The notes beneath the pieces were generated by a model. That model saw only the letters and a list, made by a program, of their open reading frames with translations, was not told the DNA's origin and did no database searches. A program made the position numbers and the translations under genes. Below are positions 35,493-43,889 of a stretch of DNA of 64,000 nucleotides, piece after piece. Origin of the DNA: Zunongwangia sp. HGR-M22 (GTDB lineage: Bacteria; Bacteroidota; Bacteroidia; Flavobacteriales; Flavobacteriaceae); contig NZ_CP115159.1 of the NCBI RefSeq assembly GCF_027594425.1, positions 481,001 through 545,000 on the forward strand, in the 5' to 3' direction. Positions within the stretch are counted from its first letter, which is position 1. Every line of letters starts with the position of its first letter.

Positions 35493-36716
35493 ATGAACGA
35501 TTTTTTAAGCAAATGGGGAGAAGCTGCCAATACCAGTCTGGGATTTTTCTGGATGGCATTGTGGGCTTTTGCTTTGGGGTATGTAATTAGTAGTTGTATT
35601 CAGGTTTTTGTCACCGAAAAACGAATGCAAAAAACTATGGGTGAAAATGAATCTAAAGGAGTGTTATTGGGAACTTTTTTTGGATTTATAAGTAGCTCCT
35701 GTAGTTTTGCTGCTTTGGCATCTACCAAGAGTTTGTTTAAAAAAGGAGCAAGTTTTGTTTCGAGTATCGCTTTTTTATTGGCTTCGACTAATTTGGTGAT
35801 CGAATTAGGAATTATCATCTCAATATTTTTAGGTTGGCAATTTGTGGTAGGAGAATATGTAGGCGGAATTTTACTGATCTTGATCAGTTGGTTGCTCATT
35901 AGATTATTTCATCCCAAAGGACTAATTAAGAAAGCAAGAGAAAGACTTCAAACTGATGAAGAAGACGATAATGATGACCAGAAGTCTTGGAAGAAAAGAA
36001 TTAAAACCGAAAAAAGCTGGGCGAAAGTGTCTCAGCAATACGGTATGGAATGGAAAATGGTTTGGAAAGATGTTACACTTGGTTTTACCATTGCCGGGAT
36101 CGTAGCTGCTTTTATTCCAGATTCGTTTTTTGAAACGCTGTTTATCAATAGTGGGCAAGGAAATACAGATTTCTCATTTTTAACGATCTTAGAACATATT
36201 ATTGTTGGGCCTTTAGTGGCTTTTATCACCTTTATTGGTTCGATGGGGAATATTCCACTGGCTGCATTATTGTTTGGTAAAGGCGTAAGTTTTGCCGGAG
36301 TAATCGCTTTTATCTTTAGCGACCTAGTGGTTTTCCCGGTACTTAGAATCAATGCCAAATATTATGGTTGGAAAATGTCGTTTTTCATTTTAATGCTACT
36401 TTTTATTTCTCTGGTTGGCGCATCGCTCTTGTTGCATTATGGATTTTTAAGTTTGGATTTAATCCCGGATCCTTCGAGTGTGCAGGTACAGGATCAAACA
36501 TTTTTCAAAATAGATTATACCTTTTTTCTGAATATTACTTTTTTGTTTATTTCAGGATATTTGATCTACTTAGGTTTCTTTAAAAGAACCGATGTAATGC
36601 GAATGAAAGAAATGGCGCCAAAAAGTAAATTAATGGAGAAAACCCTAAAGTATATTGCTTTTGTTTGTTACGCCTGGTTGGCAGGAGGAATTATTGTGAA
36701 GTATTTTTTTCAGTAA
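35493..36716 (+). CDS. DUF318/ArsP_1-type predicted permease
   Basis: The 407-residue protein has about eight to ten membrane helices in two halves separated by a charged cytoplasmic loop (about 150-185). The first half has SSCSFAALASTKSLFKKGASF followed by AFLLASTNLVIELG; the second has FIGSMGNIPLAALLFGKG. These are the repeat halves of the permease family to which ArsP and YraQ belong. The SSCSF cysteine sits where related permeases have a metal-site cysteine. The gene is 36 bases after copA and ends in a terminator, so it probably shares the copA transcript. Substrate is unknown; a metal or metalloid is the natural guess. Confidence 0.82.
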   Translation: MNDFLSKWGEAANTSLGFFWMALWAFALGYVISSCIQVFVTEKRMQKTMGENESKGVLLGTFFGFISSSCSFAALASTKSLFKKGASFVSSIAFLLASTNLVIELGIIISIFLGWQFVVGEYVGGILLILISWLLIRLFHPKGLIKKARERLQTDEEDDNDDQKSWKKRIKTEKSWAKVSQQYGMEWKMVWKDVTLGFTIAGIVAAFIPDSFFETLFINSGQGNTDFSFLTILEHIIVGPLVAFITFIGSMGNIPLAALLFGKGVSFAGVIAFIFSDLVVFPVLRINAKYYGWKMSFFILMLLFISLVGASLLLHYGFLSLDLIPDPSSVQVQDQTFFKIDYTFFLNITFLFISGYLIYLGFFKRTDVMRMKEMAPKSKLMEKTLKYIAFVCYAWLAGGIIVKYFFQ

Positions 36717-36730
36717 TTATAAAAAATAAA

Positions 36731-36757
36731 AAGAGAAGCTGTTAGGCCTCTCTTTTT
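36731..36757 (+). terminator. Terminator at the end of the copper island
   Basis: AAGAGA and TCTCTT plus an inner GC/GC pair form an imperfect hairpin followed by TTTTTT, 14 bases after the permease stop. Confidence 0.7.
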
Positions 36758-36785
36758 TGCAATTGAACAATTATAAAATTGAAAT

Positions 36786-37250
36786 TTATTTGGGGTTTTT
36801 GTGTTTATCTCTAAAATCTCTGTGATGATCTTTAAAAGCCATTCTTTTTTTGTGCTGTTCTATTCTTTTTGTTGTTTTCCAAAGCTCATATTGCTCTTTA
36901 CTCAAAATTTCCAGCATAGCTTGTTGAAATGCTATTTCTTTATCTAAACGAGTATTCATTCTTTCGAAAGCTTCTTCTTTTAGCTTACCATCTTCCGCAG
37001 CATCTTTCATTTCTTCACGCATTTTGGCTCTGTCTTTGGCTCGTTCTGTATATAATTTCTGAAATTCTTTTTGTTGGTGTTCGGTTAGATCTAAGTCTAA
37101 TGTTAATCTTTTTGATTTCAGAATAGCTTTTTCTTCAGCAGTCATATTCATTCCTGCACGTTCTTTTATTGGCTTTCTACGATCTTCTTTTTGCTGAGCA
37201 AATGAAGATACTGCCACTAGCATCATCATAATAAAACATAATCTTTTCAT
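36786..37250 (-). CDS. Spy/CpxP-like periplasmic helical protein
   Basis: The 154-residue protein has a signal peptide (cleaved near FAQQ, residue 19) and is otherwise almost all charged helix. It has two degenerate LTxxQ-type motifs, DLTEHQQKEFQKLY (about 54-67) and ILSKEQYELW (about 112-121), and a His/Lys-rich tail. This is the pattern of Spy/CpxP periplasmic chaperones, some of which respond to copper or envelope stress. It is convergent with the copper island and not obviously part of it. The assignment is by architecture, since the family is weakly conserved. Confidence 0.7.
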   Translation of the reverse strand: MKRLCFIMMMLVAVSSFAQQKEDRRKPIKERAGMNMTAEEKAILKSKRLTLDLDLTEHQQKEFQKLYTERAKDRAKMREEMKDAAEDGKLKEEAFERMNTRLDKEIAFQQAMLEILSKEQYELWKTTKRIEQHKKRMAFKDHHRDFRDKHKNPK

Positions 37251-37440
37251 ATTGAAGCGTTTTAAACTGAATGCTATAATAGGACTCTTAAAAAAGATAA
37301 AGGTTTAATAATGTATTGGGTTTTTTATTTTTAATTTAAACAGAAAGTGTCTTAAAACTATTAAAAATCGATATATAAATTGAAGATTTTGGGTGGGCTA
37401 ATTTTTGAAGTTGGATAATTAAAGATTTAAAAATTAAAAA

Positions 37441-37464
37441 ACCTGCCTTGTGGGGGAGACAGGT
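37441..37464 (-). terminator. Terminator of the metalloprotease gene
   Basis: Read on the minus strand, ACCTGTC and GGCAGGT pair (7 bp with one G-T) around a 10-base loop, followed by TTTTTT. It lies about 40 bases after the stop of the minus-strand gene that begins at 39993. Confidence 0.75.
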
Positions 37465-37503
37465 CTTAAAAAACTAATAAATCAAATATAGTCTATCGCT
37501 AGA

Positions 37504-39993
37504 CTAGTCGTTAGGATTAAGGATTTGATCTATTCTTTCTGATGCATCCTGAAGATGATATCTTGTTAACGTATCTCCTGAACGGTACATCGAGTTTCTT
37601 ATTTGTCTTTGTAGCGTTTGTAATTCACCTCTTACAATTGGGCGAATATCACTTTGCGCTACATTTACATTAGTTCTACTAATCCATCGGCGGTATTCGC
37701 TAGGGATCGCTTTTTGATCTTCTGTCATTAAATAAGCCATGCGATCGATATACGCTCTTTGAAGATTTCTGCGGTATCTGTCAATTTTTTGACCAGTATT
37801 TAGTTCGCTCCAGATTCCTTTACGTAAATCGTCCATCATTTCCAGAAGCGTATATGCTTCTTTCCCGTTTATTTCTTGGTTTTCTAGTAAACGTTGCATT
37901 CTTCCGAAGTCTAAAACATTAGAAAGTGTACTGCTTTGCATACCTCTAATCCTTTCGATATTTCCGTCGAATTCAATTTTATTAAAAATGTCCTGATCGA
38001 TTAACCAATTAGGAGTTTCGAACAATTGTTCTTGTAAGAAATCCATTGCTCTTTCCTGCTTTTCTTTGGTAACATGCGTATAAACAGCACCTTCTTGATC
38101 GTAGGTTTTATACACTTCGTAGACACCACCAATATTAGCAGCTACGTGACCCATGTAGCGATTAAGCTGGCTAAGAACCTGCCCATAAAGCTCATCTAAA
38201 TCTTCGTAATCTTTGCCATCTTCAGCAGTCCATTCTATTAATTTAGGAACAATACGCTTCAGGTTTTTGATACCGTATTCACTAGCTAGCATCGCATCGT
38301 CACCAAGATCTTCTGTTTGAGAAGAAGGATCTATTACTCCGCCACTTTGCTGACTTCCGAAGCGATATAAAGGATCACCTGCATGTTCTAAAATCCATTC
38401 GTCTAAAACAGGTTTTTCTTCTTTACCTTCTTTTTCTGGAATGGGTTTATAACCCCACATAATCGCGTACTTATCGTAAGGACCAATATTTGGCATTAAA
38501 GCAACATCACCATCACCTGGCTGAGCTACATAATTGAAACGTGCATAATCCATAATCGATGGTGCAGTTCCGTATTTTGCGGTGAATTCTGGATCACGTA
38601 AATCTTCAACTGCATAAGCCGGGCTACTACCCATATTGTGTGGAAGACCTAAAGTGTGACCAACTTCGTGAGAAGAAACGAAACGAATTAAGCGTCCCAT
38701 AATCTCATCTTTAAATGCTACGCCGCGTGCTTCCTCATTAATTGCAGCCGTTTGTACAAAATACCAGTTTCTAAGTAAGGTCATTACGTTATGGTACCAG
38801 TTGATATCTGACTCCAAAATTTCTCCTGAACGTGGATCACTTACGTGAGGTCCATTCGCGTTAGGAATTGGTGAAGCTAAATAACGAACGGTTGAATACC
38901 GAACATCCTCTGGGCTCCAATTTGGATCTTCTTCTGCCGTAGGTGCTTCTTTAGCGATAATTGCATTTTTGAAACCGGCTTCTTCAAAAGCTACTTGCCA
39001 ATCCTCGATACCTTGCTTAATGTAAGGAACCCATTTTTTTGGCGTTGCACGATCGATATAATAAACGATTTGCTTTTTAGGTTCAACCAGCTCACCGTTT
39101 TTAAATTTCTCCATGTCTTCCTCCTTAACCTCTAGTCTCCAACGGTCAAGATATTCGACGGTTTTACTTTTTTGAGCGTCTAAACCATAATCGGTCTGGC
39201 TTGTAGTAAACCATCCTACGCGCTCATCAAAATAACGACGCTCCATTGGCTCTTTTGGTAGAAGAATCATCGAGTTGCTGAATTCCAAAGAGATAGATCC
39301 GGTAGTTGAATTGGATGGAGGATTACCCGCGTTGTATGTTTTAATATGTCGAACTTCGATATTTTCAGGATAACTTCTTATGGTATCTATAAAAGAACGG
39401 CTATCGTCTAATCTTGAAACTTTGTATTGTTTACGGTATCTTTCGCCTAAACCTAAAGCCTGAACATCTTTTTTGTAAAGATCGGTAACTTCGATAATGG
39501 TAGATTTGTTTATAGAATCTTTACCAATAGTTTCAACATCAAAAGAACTTAAAATCGGCTCGAAATTAGAATTTACCACCGCTTCATGAACAGGAAGTGA
39601 ATCTGCTGCGTAGATGTCATGAGAGACTACTCTTAGTAAAACCTGATCACCTTTCTTTTGCCAGCGGTGAACCTGAGTGTTTTGTTTACCACCACCAAAT
39701 CCAATACCAGAAGCTGTTTTGGCGATTCTTGTTACAGTAAGCATTTCTCTATTGAAAAGGCTATCTGGAATCTCGTAGTAATACTTGTTTTTTACTTTGT
39801 GTACGGTAAAAAGACCTTTATCTGATTTTGCATCTTTAGTGATAACTTTTGCGTAAGGTTTTAATCCGTCTTTTGATTCTTCTTTTTGTGCATTTGCAGA
39901 CTGATCTTTCTTGTTTTTCTGAAAAACAGCACAAGAGGCCATTAAAAAAGAAAGACCGACAGCACAAATTCTAATCGGTAATTTGTTAGTCAT
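37504..39993 (-). CDS. Large zinc-dependent metalloprotease lipoprotein (DUF5117/DUF5118 type)
   Basis: The 829-residue protein has a lipoprotein signal (LMASCAVF, lipid-carrying Cys near 21), an N-terminal DUF5118/DUF5117 region (about 45-330) and a metzincin-like catalytic domain. The zinc site is HEVGHTLGLPHN near residue 440; the later SIMDYARFNYV supplies a Met-turn candidate. A long helical C-terminal region (about 600-829) follows. Such proteins are common outer-membrane-anchored proteases in Bacteroidetes; the substrates are not known. It is a single gene with its own terminator. Confidence 0.9.
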   Translation of the reverse strand: MTNKLPIRICAVGLSFLMASCAVFQKNKKDQSANAQKEESKDGLKPYAKVITKDAKSDKGLFTVHKVKNKYYYEIPDSLFNREMLTVTRIAKTASGIGFGGGKQNTQVHRWQKKGDQVLLRVVSHDIYAADSLPVHEAVVNSNFEPILSSFDVETIGKDSINKSTIIEVTDLYKKDVQALGLGERYRKQYKVSRLDDSRSFIDTIRSYPENIEVRHIKTYNAGNPPSNSTTGSISLEFSNSMILLPKEPMERRYFDERVGWFTTSQTDYGLDAQKSKTVEYLDRWRLEVKEEDMEKFKNGELVEPKKQIVYYIDRATPKKWVPYIKQGIEDWQVAFEEAGFKNAIIAKEAPTAEEDPNWSPEDVRYSTVRYLASPIPNANGPHVSDPRSGEILESDINWYHNVMTLLRNWYFVQTAAINEEARGVAFKDEIMGRLIRFVSSHEVGHTLGLPHNMGSSPAYAVEDLRDPEFTAKYGTAPSIMDYARFNYVAQPGDGDVALMPNIGPYDKYAIMWGYKPIPEKEGKEEKPVLDEWILEHAGDPLYRFGSQQSGGVIDPSSQTEDLGDDAMLASEYGIKNLKRIVPKLIEWTAEDGKDYEDLDELYGQVLSQLNRYMGHVAANIGGVYEVYKTYDQEGAVYTHVTKEKQERAMDFLQEQLFETPNWLIDQDIFNKIEFDGNIERIRGMQSSTLSNVLDFGRMQRLLENQEINGKEAYTLLEMMDDLRKGIWSELNTGQKIDRYRRNLQRAYIDRMAYLMTEDQKAIPSEYRRWISRTNVNVAQSDIRPIVRGELQTLQRQIRNSMYRSGDTLTRYHLQDASERIDQILNPND

Positions 39994-40142
39994 AAATTAG
40001 GTTTGAATTTTATTAAAGCTGAATAAACTATTTGAATGTGCTATACTGAATTATTCAACTTCCTTTTTAGGACTCATTTTTCTTAAAAAGGTTTAAAACG
40101 AAGTTAAGGAAAATGGAATTAGTGTTTTTTTCTAATCAAAAA

Positions 40143-40168
40143 AAAGGCTGCAAATTAATGTAGCCTTT
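40143..40168 (-). terminator. Terminator of lysS
   Basis: On the minus strand AAAGGCTACA and TGCAGCCTTT pair (one mismatch) around a 6-base loop and are followed by a run of T, about 28 bases after the lysS stop. Confidence 0.8.
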
Positions 40169-40195
40169 CAAGTTTTTTTAAAATTAAAGGAAGCC

Positions 40196-41887
40196 TTATA
40201 CAACGCTTATTTTCATTTCTTCATTTTCTTTAAAAACATTAATCATTTTATGTTTTCTAAGCGATTTTAATGCTTTGTCCCATTTTTTATTACTCAAACC
40301 AGATTTCTCTTTGATAAGATCCATATTATGGTTTTCGTCATCTTTCAGTAATTGGTAAACTGCTTTTTCTTCTTCAGTAAGTTCAACCTGTTTTTTCTCC
40401 GGCTTCATTTGTGGGAAAAATAATACTTCCTGAATAGATTGATTATTGGTTAAAAACATAATCAAACGATCCATCCCAATTCCTAATCCAGATGTTGGAG
40501 GCATACCATATTCTAAAGCACGTAAGAAATCCTGATCGATAAATTCGGTAGCTTCATCATCACCTTTTTCTGCTAAGCGTAATTGTTCTTCGAAACGCTC
40601 ACGCTGATCGATAGGATCGTTAAGCTCTGAATACGCATTAGCGATTTCTTTACCACAAACCATAAGCTCGAAACGCTCGGTTAGTTCTGGATTCTCTCTA
40701 TGTTCCTTACAAAGCGGACTCATTTCTTTTGGATAATCGGTAATAAAGGTTGGTTGGATGTAATTTCCTTCACATTTTTCGCCAAAAATCTCGTCGATAA
40801 GTTTTCCTTTGCCCATGGTTTCGTCTACCTCGATACCCATTTCTTTCGCAGCTTCGAATAATTCTGCTTCAGATTTACCGGTAATATCAAATCCTGTAAA
40901 TTCAATAATAGCATCAGTCATGGTTACACGCTTGTATGGTGCTTTAAAATCAACTTTATGTTTTCCGAAGGTAGCTTCCGTAGTTCCATTAACAGCAATC
41001 GCGCAATGTTCCAAAAGTTTTTCGGTGAAATCCATCATCCAATTGTAGTCTTTATAAGCTACATAGATTTCCATTGCAGTAAATTCCGGATTGTGGGTTC
41101 TATCCATTCCTTCATTTCTGAAGTTTTTAGAAAATTCGTAAACGCCATCAAAACCACCAACAATTAAGCGCTTAAGATAAAGTTCGTTGGCGATTCTTAA
41201 ATATAGCGGAATGTCTAGTGCATTATGATGAGTAATGAAAGGACGAGCTGCAGCACCACCAGGAATCGACTGAAGAATTGGAGTTTCAACCTCGAAATAT
41301 CCAGATTCGTTAAAGAAATTACGCATTGCACTAAAAAGTTTAGTACGTTTTACGAATATCTCTTTTACTTTTGGATTCACTGCAAGATCTGCATAACGCT
41401 GGCGATAGCGATGCTCAGGATCTGTAAAGCCATCGTATGTATTTCCTTCTTTATCGGTTTTTGGCAATGGTAAAGGTCGAATCGATTTGCTAAGCAGGCT
41501 AAAGTCTTTTACCATCACGGTCATTTCGCCTACTTGAGTTTTAAATAATTCGCCTTCAATACCTATAAAATCACCTATATCCAGCAGCTTTTTGTATACA
41601 TCGTTGTATAAGCTCTTATCTTCACCGGTACAAATTTCGTCGCGATTAAAGTAAACCTGAATCTTACCTTTAGAATCCTGTAATTCTGCGAAAGATGCTT
41701 TTCCCTGGATTCTTCGGGACATTAATCTACCCGCGATTACAACTTTTTTACCTTCTTCGAAATTTGCCTTAATATCGGCAGATGTGTGATCTAATGGAAA
41801 TAAATCGGCTGGATAAGGATTAATCCCTTTCTCCCTTAATGTAGCCAGTTTTTCTCTTCTTACAATTTCCTGTTCAGATAGCTGCAT
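40196..41887 (-). CDS. lysS: Lysyl-tRNA synthetase, class II
   Basis: The 563-residue enzyme has an N-terminal OB-fold anticodon-binding domain (about 50-150, with AGRLMSRRIQGKASFAELQD) and a class II catalytic core. Motif 2 is visible (NFRNEGMDRTHNPEF) and so is motif 3 (GLGIGMDRLIMFLT). It charges tRNA-Lys in the cytoplasm. After motif 3 there is an extra tail of about 65 residues (about 498-563), charged and helical with a GLSNKKWDKALKSLRKHKMI segment that looks like a small winged-helix-type domain; the E. coli enzyme ends soon after motif 3. The ATG at 41887 is preceded by a good promoter. Confidence 0.96.
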   Translation of the reverse strand: MQLSEQEIVRREKLATLREKGINPYPADLFPLDHTSADIKANFEEGKKVVIAGRLMSRRIQGKASFAELQDSKGKIQVYFNRDEICTGEDKSLYNDVYKKLLDIGDFIGIEGELFKTQVGEMTVMVKDFSLLSKSIRPLPLPKTDKEGNTYDGFTDPEHRYRQRYADLAVNPKVKEIFVKRTKLFSAMRNFFNESGYFEVETPILQSIPGGAAARPFITHHNALDIPLYLRIANELYLKRLIVGGFDGVYEFSKNFRNEGMDRTHNPEFTAMEIYVAYKDYNWMMDFTEKLLEHCAIAVNGTTEATFGKHKVDFKAPYKRVTMTDAIIEFTGFDITGKSEAELFEAAKEMGIEVDETMGKGKLIDEIFGEKCEGNYIQPTFITDYPKEMSPLCKEHRENPELTERFELMVCGKEIANAYSELNDPIDQRERFEEQLRLAEKGDDEATEFIDQDFLRALEYGMPPTSGLGIGMDRLIMFLTNNQSIQEVLFFPQMKPEKKQVELTEEEKAVYQLLKDDENHNMDLIKEKSGLSNKKWDKALKSLRKHKMINVFKENEEMKISVV

Positions 41888-41933
41888 GGTGTAATTTTAA
41901 AATTTAATGGCTTCCCCTTTTAAGAAGCAGCTG

Positions 41934-41964
41934 CAAATATAATGACAATCAGAGTACCAACCAA
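41934..41964 (-). promoter_or_regulatory. lysS promoter
   Basis: On the minus strand TTG (41962-41964), 20 bases, then TATATTTG (41934-41941) fit the Bacteroidetes -33/-7 arrangement. The -7 element lies 46 bases before the lysS ATG. Confidence 0.62.
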
Positions 41965-42005
41965 TGATCTATTTAAGATTAGCTATGAATCTGAAGCAGA
42001 AATTA

Positions 42006-42013
42006 TATCTTTG
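42006..42013 (+). promoter_or_regulatory. Candidate -7 element for the Pmp3-lipB pair
   Basis: TATCTTTG matches TAnnTTTG and ends 26 bases before the ATG at 42040. The -33 region is not convincing. Confidence 0.45.
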
Positions 42014-42039
42014 TTTTTGTTTTAGATAAAATCGAAATT

Positions 42040-42198
42040 ATGAGTATTTGGCGTGTTATTTTGTCAATATTTTTTCCGCCTCTAGCGGTATTTGATAAGG
42101 GTTGTGGTTCTATTATTATAGTATTTCTTTTAACGCTATTAGGATGGATACCCGGAGTGATCGCCGCACTTATAATTTTAAATAATCCTAATAAATGA
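42040..42198 (+). CDS. Pmp3/YqaE-family (UPF0057) small membrane protein
   Basis: The gene encodes 52 residues, [20 protein letters not shown] and onward, with two membrane helices joined by a short loop (GCGS). The FFPPLAVF segment and [18 protein letters not shown] are the family signature. In yeast and plants Pmp3/RCI2 proteins affect membrane potential and salt tolerance; the bacterial role is not established. Its TGA overlaps the ATG of lipB (ATGA), so the two genes are coupled. Confidence 0.88.
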   Translation: MSIWRVILSIFFPPLAVFDKGCGSIIIVFLLTLLGWIPGVIAALIILNNPNK

Positions 42199-42914
42199 TG
42201 ACGATACCTCAAAACAAGAAGATTGAATTAAAAGAATTAGGATTTAAAGATTACAAAGATACCTGGGACTACCAAGAACAACTTTTTAAAGAAATTCTGG
42301 ATATAAAGGTAAAGAACAGGAGGGAAGATATGCAGTTAGAAACGCCTAATTACCTGCTTTCTGTAGAGCATCCTCATGTATATACGTTGGGGAAAAGCGG
42401 AAAAATTTCTAATCTTCTTATTAACGAAGAGCAACTAAAAGAAAAAGGTGCTACTTTTTATAAAATCAATCGGGGAGGAGATATAACCTATCATGGCCCC
42501 GGCCAAATGGTGATCTATCCTATTCTAGACCTCGATAATTTTTTTACTGATATTCATAAATATTTGAGGTTTTTAGAAGAAGCTGTTATTCTTACTTTAA
42601 AGGACTACGGAATAAAAGCAGAACGAAGCCAAGGGGAAACAGGAGTTTGGTTAGATGTGGGTACACCATTTGCCAGAAAAATTTGTGCAATGGGCGTTCG
42701 TGCAAGCCGCTGGGTTACCATGCATGGGTTGGCATTAAACGTTAACGCTGATCTAGGTTATTTTGATAATATTGTTCCCTGCGGAATTAAAGAAAAAGCA
42801 GTAACATCTCTTAATGTCGAATTGGGTAAAAATCAGGTCGATATGGAAGAAGTGAAGCAAAAGTTTTTAAGGCATTTTCAGGAGTTGTTTGAGGCAGAGT
42901 TTTTTAAAATTTAA
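42195..42914 (+). CDS. lipB: Octanoyl-[acyl-carrier-protein]-protein octanoyltransferase
   Basis: The 239-residue protein has the LipB signatures [13 protein letters not shown] (about 92-104) and [11 protein letters not shown] with the catalytic lysine K162, plus the nucleophile C196 in [10 protein letters not shown]. It transfers octanoyl from acyl-carrier protein to lipoyl domains in the cytoplasm, the first step of lipoate synthesis. The start may be ATG at 42195 or at 42198; both overlap the stop of the Pmp3-like gene. The 3' end overlaps by 11 bases with the convergent rnhB. Confidence 0.96.
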   Translation: MMTIPQNKKIELKELGFKDYKDTWDYQEQLFKEILDIKVKNRREDMQLETPNYLLSVEHPHVYTLGKSGKISNLLINEEQLKEKGATFYKINRGGDITYHGPGQMVIYPILDLDNFFTDIHKYLRFLEEAVILTLKDYGIKAERSQGETGVWLDVGTPFARKICAMGVRASRWVTMHGLALNVNADLGYFDNIVPCGIKEKAVTSLNVELGKNQVDMEEVKQKFLRHFQELFEAEFFKI

Positions 42915-43506
42915 GCTCTAATTGCTCAGGCAAAAGTTTAAAACTTTTGCGGTGATATTTAGTGATTCCAAATTCTCTAATAGCTTCTCGATGCTCTTTT
43001 GTAGGATATCCTTTATTTTTTTTCCAGTTGTACATAGGGAACTCTTCATGGATTTTCTCCATATATTCATCCCGATGCGTTTTCGCTAGAATTGATGCTG
43101 CCGCAATGCTCAAATATTTATCATCACCCTTAATAATACATTCATAAGGTATATTCTTGAAGGGTTTAAATCTATTACCATCTACAATAATATGCTCTGG
43201 TAGCATTTTTAACTGCTCAATAGATTTATGCATAGCCAATATAGAAGCATTCAAAATATTAATTTCATCTATGGTTTCCATAAATATATGTGAAACTCCA
43301 TAGGTACTACTTTCATTTTCTACTATTTTTCTCAGCGAAAAACGGTTTTTTAATGATAGTTTTTTAGAATCTCTCAAGATCTCATTTTTGAAAGATTCTG
43401 GTAGGATTACAGCAGCTGCTGTTACAGGACCTGCTATGCAACCTCTACCTGCTTCATCTGTACCGCATTCATATTCGTAATTTTTTAGGTGTCTTTTCAG
43501 GAGCAT
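42904..43506 (-). CDS. rnhB: Ribonuclease HII
   Basis: The protein (200 residues from the ATG at 43506; a TTG three codons upstream is also possible) has the metal-binding start [20 protein letters not shown] (D17, E18), the segment [12 protein letters not shown] with the third acid, and [17 protein letters not shown] with the fourth. It cuts RNA in RNA-DNA hybrids and at single ribonucleotides in DNA. It overlaps lipB tail to tail. Confidence 0.94.
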   Translation of the reverse strand: MLLKRHLKNYEYECGTDEAGRGCIAGPVTAAAVILPESFKNEILRDSKKLSLKNRFSLRKIVENESSTYGVSHIFMETIDEINILNASILAMHKSIEQLKMLPEHIIVDGNRFKPFKNIPYECIIKGDDKYLSIAAASILAKTHRDEYMEKIHEEFPMYNWKKNKGYPTKEHREAIREFGITKYHRKSFKLLPEQLELKF

Positions 43507-43791
43507 TATTAGCAATTTTTTTTTGAAATTATTTAACTGGATCCAAAGTCATATCATTTATTCCGGATATTTTATATGTTTTTCTTTTTTATACTTGGAA
43601 TCTCAAATTTTGTGCATTAGGTAATTACAGTCTCAAAAAGTACTGTCGAAATTATTTTATTTAATTTTTATGTTAAAGTTACATTTTCGTTTTTCTTAAA
43701 GAACCATTAAATATTTGTAGGTTGTTTGAGATATTCGCATTTAGAGGCAATTTGAACTATTTTTTACTAATGAAAGTTTTTATTTATGCTT

Positions 43792-43799
43792 AAACGTTT
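43792..43799. promoter_or_regulatory. AAACGTTT palindrome upstream of susC 1
   Basis: A perfect 8-base palindrome, the core of many LacI-family operators, lies 98 bases before the susC ATG. The same octamer is 99 bases before the second susC. The rest of the 43516-43889 gap is AT-rich and holds the promoter described separately; I see no gene in it. Confidence 0.4.
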
Positions 43800-43831
43800 T
43801 ACTTCAAAGTGATTTGATTATTTTATTGAAT

Positions 43832-43862
43832 TTTGTTAAGCTCGAAATTCTTATCATTTTTG
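43832..43862 (+). promoter_or_regulatory. Promoter of susC-susD pair 1
   Basis: TTTG (43832-43835), 19 bases, CATTTTTG (43855-43862), then 27 bases to the ATG. The -7 element differs from TAnnTTTG only at its first base. The same geometry recurs before the other two susC genes. Confidence 0.55.
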
Positions 43863-43889
43863 CGGCTTGCTAATTCAAATTTAACAAAA

